64,000 bases of DNA from NCBI RefSeq assembly GCF_017312485.1, contig NZ_BMBA01000003.1, positions 130,921 to 194,920 on the forward strand, in the 5' to 3' direction. Of this stretch, positions 62,951 through 64,000 are shown piece by piece. The position numbers and the translations under genes are program-made. The notes beneath the pieces were generated by a model, which was not told the origin of the DNA, did not search any database, and was given only the letters and a program-made list of their open reading frames with translations. This DNA comes from Clostridium zeae (GTDB lineage Bacteria > Bacillota > Clostridia > Clostridiales > Clostridiaceae). How positions within the stretch are numbered: position 1 is the first letter of the stretch; each line of letters starts with the position of its first letter.

Positions 62951-62996
62951 AACAACAGGGATTTTGTATTATGTTATACAAAATCCCTGTTGTTTT
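62949..62996. terminator. strong bidirectional terminator
   Basis: AAAACAACAGGGATTTTGTA pairs perfectly with its complement at 62977-62996 (20 bp) around an 8-nt loop, between the VOC gene and gpmA. Confidence 0.9.
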
Positions 62997-63040
62997 ATAT
63001 TTAGTCTCTGTTTAATATTACTGTTGAATTTAATGTGTTG

Positions 63041-63802
63041 TTATACTTTTCCTGCTAATTGTTTGCTTTCATTAATATCTTTTGGAATTGCAATCTCAGG
63101 AAGCTTTCCATCTAAAGATAAATAGTAATGTCTTATTGGAGTTAAATCATCATTAAGTTCATATACCAATGGTGTTCCTGTTGGTATATTAAGACTTGCT
63201 ATACCGTCACTGGATATATTATCTAAATATTTAACCAAAGCTCTTAAAGTATTACCATGCGCAGCTATTATAACCTTCTTATCCTCTTGTAAAGCAGGCA
63301 CTATCTCTTGAAACCAGTCCTGTAACACTCTCTTCTCAGTGTCGGCTAAATTCTCTGTTAGCGGCAGTTGTTCTTCTGATAATCCCTTATATTTTACTTC
63401 GTGTCCTGGATATCTTGGATCATCTTTACTAAGTTCTGGAGGTCTAACATCAACAAATCTTCTCCACTTATGAACTTGCTCTTCTCCGTACTTTTCTGCT
63501 GTTTCTTGCTTATTTAATCCTTGAAGTGCACCGTAATGTCTTTCGTTAAGCTTCCAAGAATTATGGATAGGTATCCACATAAGGTCCATCTCATGAAGTA
63601 TTATCCACAATGTTCTTACAGCTCTCTTTAATACTGAAGTATATGCAACATCAAAAGTAAATCCGTTTTCCTTAAGTATCTTGCCTGCTTTTCTTGCCTC
63701 TATAAGCCCATTTTCAGATAAATCCACATCAGTCCATCCAGTAAATTTGTTCTCTAAATTCCAAAGACTTTCTCCATGTCTTATTAAAACTAATTTTTTC
63801 AT
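63041..63802 (-). CDS. gpmA: 2,3-bisphosphoglycerate-dependent phosphoglycerate mutase
   Basis: 253 residues from ATG 63802 (GAGAGGAG 8 nt upstream). It interconverts 3- and 2-phosphoglycerate. The phospho-histidine motif [20 protein letters not shown] starts at residue 4, and the second histidine lies in [37 protein letters not shown] holds the catalytic Glu. The family usually has RRSFDTPPP where this protein has [10 protein letters not shown], a mild divergence. It is monocistronic. Confidence 0.94.
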   Translation of the reverse strand: MKKLVLIRHGESLWNLENKFTGWTDVDLSENGLIEARKAGKILKENGFTFDVAYTSVLKRAVRTLWIILHEMDLMWIPIHNSWKLNERHYGALQGLNKQETAEKYGEEQVHKWRRFVDVRPPELSKDDPRYPGHEVKYKGLSEEQLPLTENLADTEKRVLQDWFQEIVPALQEDKKVIIAAHGNTLRALVKYLDNISSDGIASLNIPTGTPLVYELNDDLTPIRHYYLSLDGKLPEIAIPKDINESKQLAGKV

Positions 63803-64000
63803 ATTTTCCACTCCTCTCATTGCTCCAGATATTCTATATTATTATTAATTTGAATATATAAAATTCTACAATTAACGATTTAATTTATTATTATTAATTT
63901 CTTAATATGTTTTCTATATTCTATTCAACTGAGTTATACCGCTAATCAATTGATAATTGTTATCATACTATATTTTTATTATACACCTTATATGGATAAA

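Overview
The window reads as chromosome of an anaerobic, endospore-forming Clostridium-type Firmicute. It is strongly AT-rich, with AGGAGG-type ribosome sites and several GTG/TTG starts. It carries a gerA-type germinant receptor operon and spoVACDE. Queuosine, arginine and sulfur genes use Firmicute regulators: a preQ1-I riboswitch, an ArgR-like box and a SAM-I riboswitch. The species cannot be named from the sequence alone.

Layout. 1-4518: one end of a phage-tail locus. Tail tube, DUF6673-like protein and a Gp15-like protein cut by the window edge lie on the minus strand; a sigma-like late regulator, a small Cse60-like protein, and a divergent XRE repressor plus ImmA/IrrE protease follow. 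No capsid, terminase or integrase gene is seen, so an F-type (monocin-like) tailocin is as likely as a prophage. 4556-9070: a queuosine-precursor operon (2-hydroxyacyl-CoA-dehydratase-like protein, its ATP-dependent activase, queD, queE, folE, queC) behind a preQ1-I riboswitch; the first gene appears to start at ATT. 9695-14633: an excisionase-type DNA-binding protein with an alpha/beta hydrolase, a TetR regulator and thlA thiolase sharing one operator type, and an HxlR regulator divergent from an Old Yellow Enzyme. 14916-18822: gerAA-AC-AB. 19042-27544: argG-H-C-J-B-D-F on the minus strand.

28001-33885: a CNNM/CorC-type membrane protein, an Rrf2 regulator, two glutathione peroxidases with an OhrR-type regulator, and an HMA-SafE-cupredoxin metal protein. 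34002-39122: a four-gene locus (glycosidase-like protein, lone receiver, HEAT-repeat membrane protein, processive family 2 glycosyltransferase) that looks like an exopolysaccharide system. 39316-48000: a second CNNM protein, a GH1 glucosidase, a HAD phosphatase, CorA, a transglutaminase-like lipoprotein, a methyltransferase and DinB. 48255-53717: a large GGDEF-EAL sensor and a YyaL-type protein. 53934-55854: BlaI with an M56 protease. 55974-57822: spoVACDE. 58079-59019: PadR plus a HAAS-domain membrane protein. 59211-61563: a SAM-I riboswitch, a small QueG-like Fe-S protein and a Cys/Met PLP enzyme. 61726-62950: TetR, zinc-ribbon and VOC proteins. 63041-63802: gpmA.

Two features stand out beyond the gene list. 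First, a family of roughly 100-nt imperfect palindromes with ends like GATGTACCACTTC is scattered between genes: five near-complete copies and several degenerate ones, two of the complete ones inside the arg cluster. Second, a nitrogenase-like ATP-dependent reductase pair heads a preQ1-regulated operon that makes preQ0 but has no queF, which suggests, without proving it, an alternative preQ0 reduction step or another reductive queuosine step.
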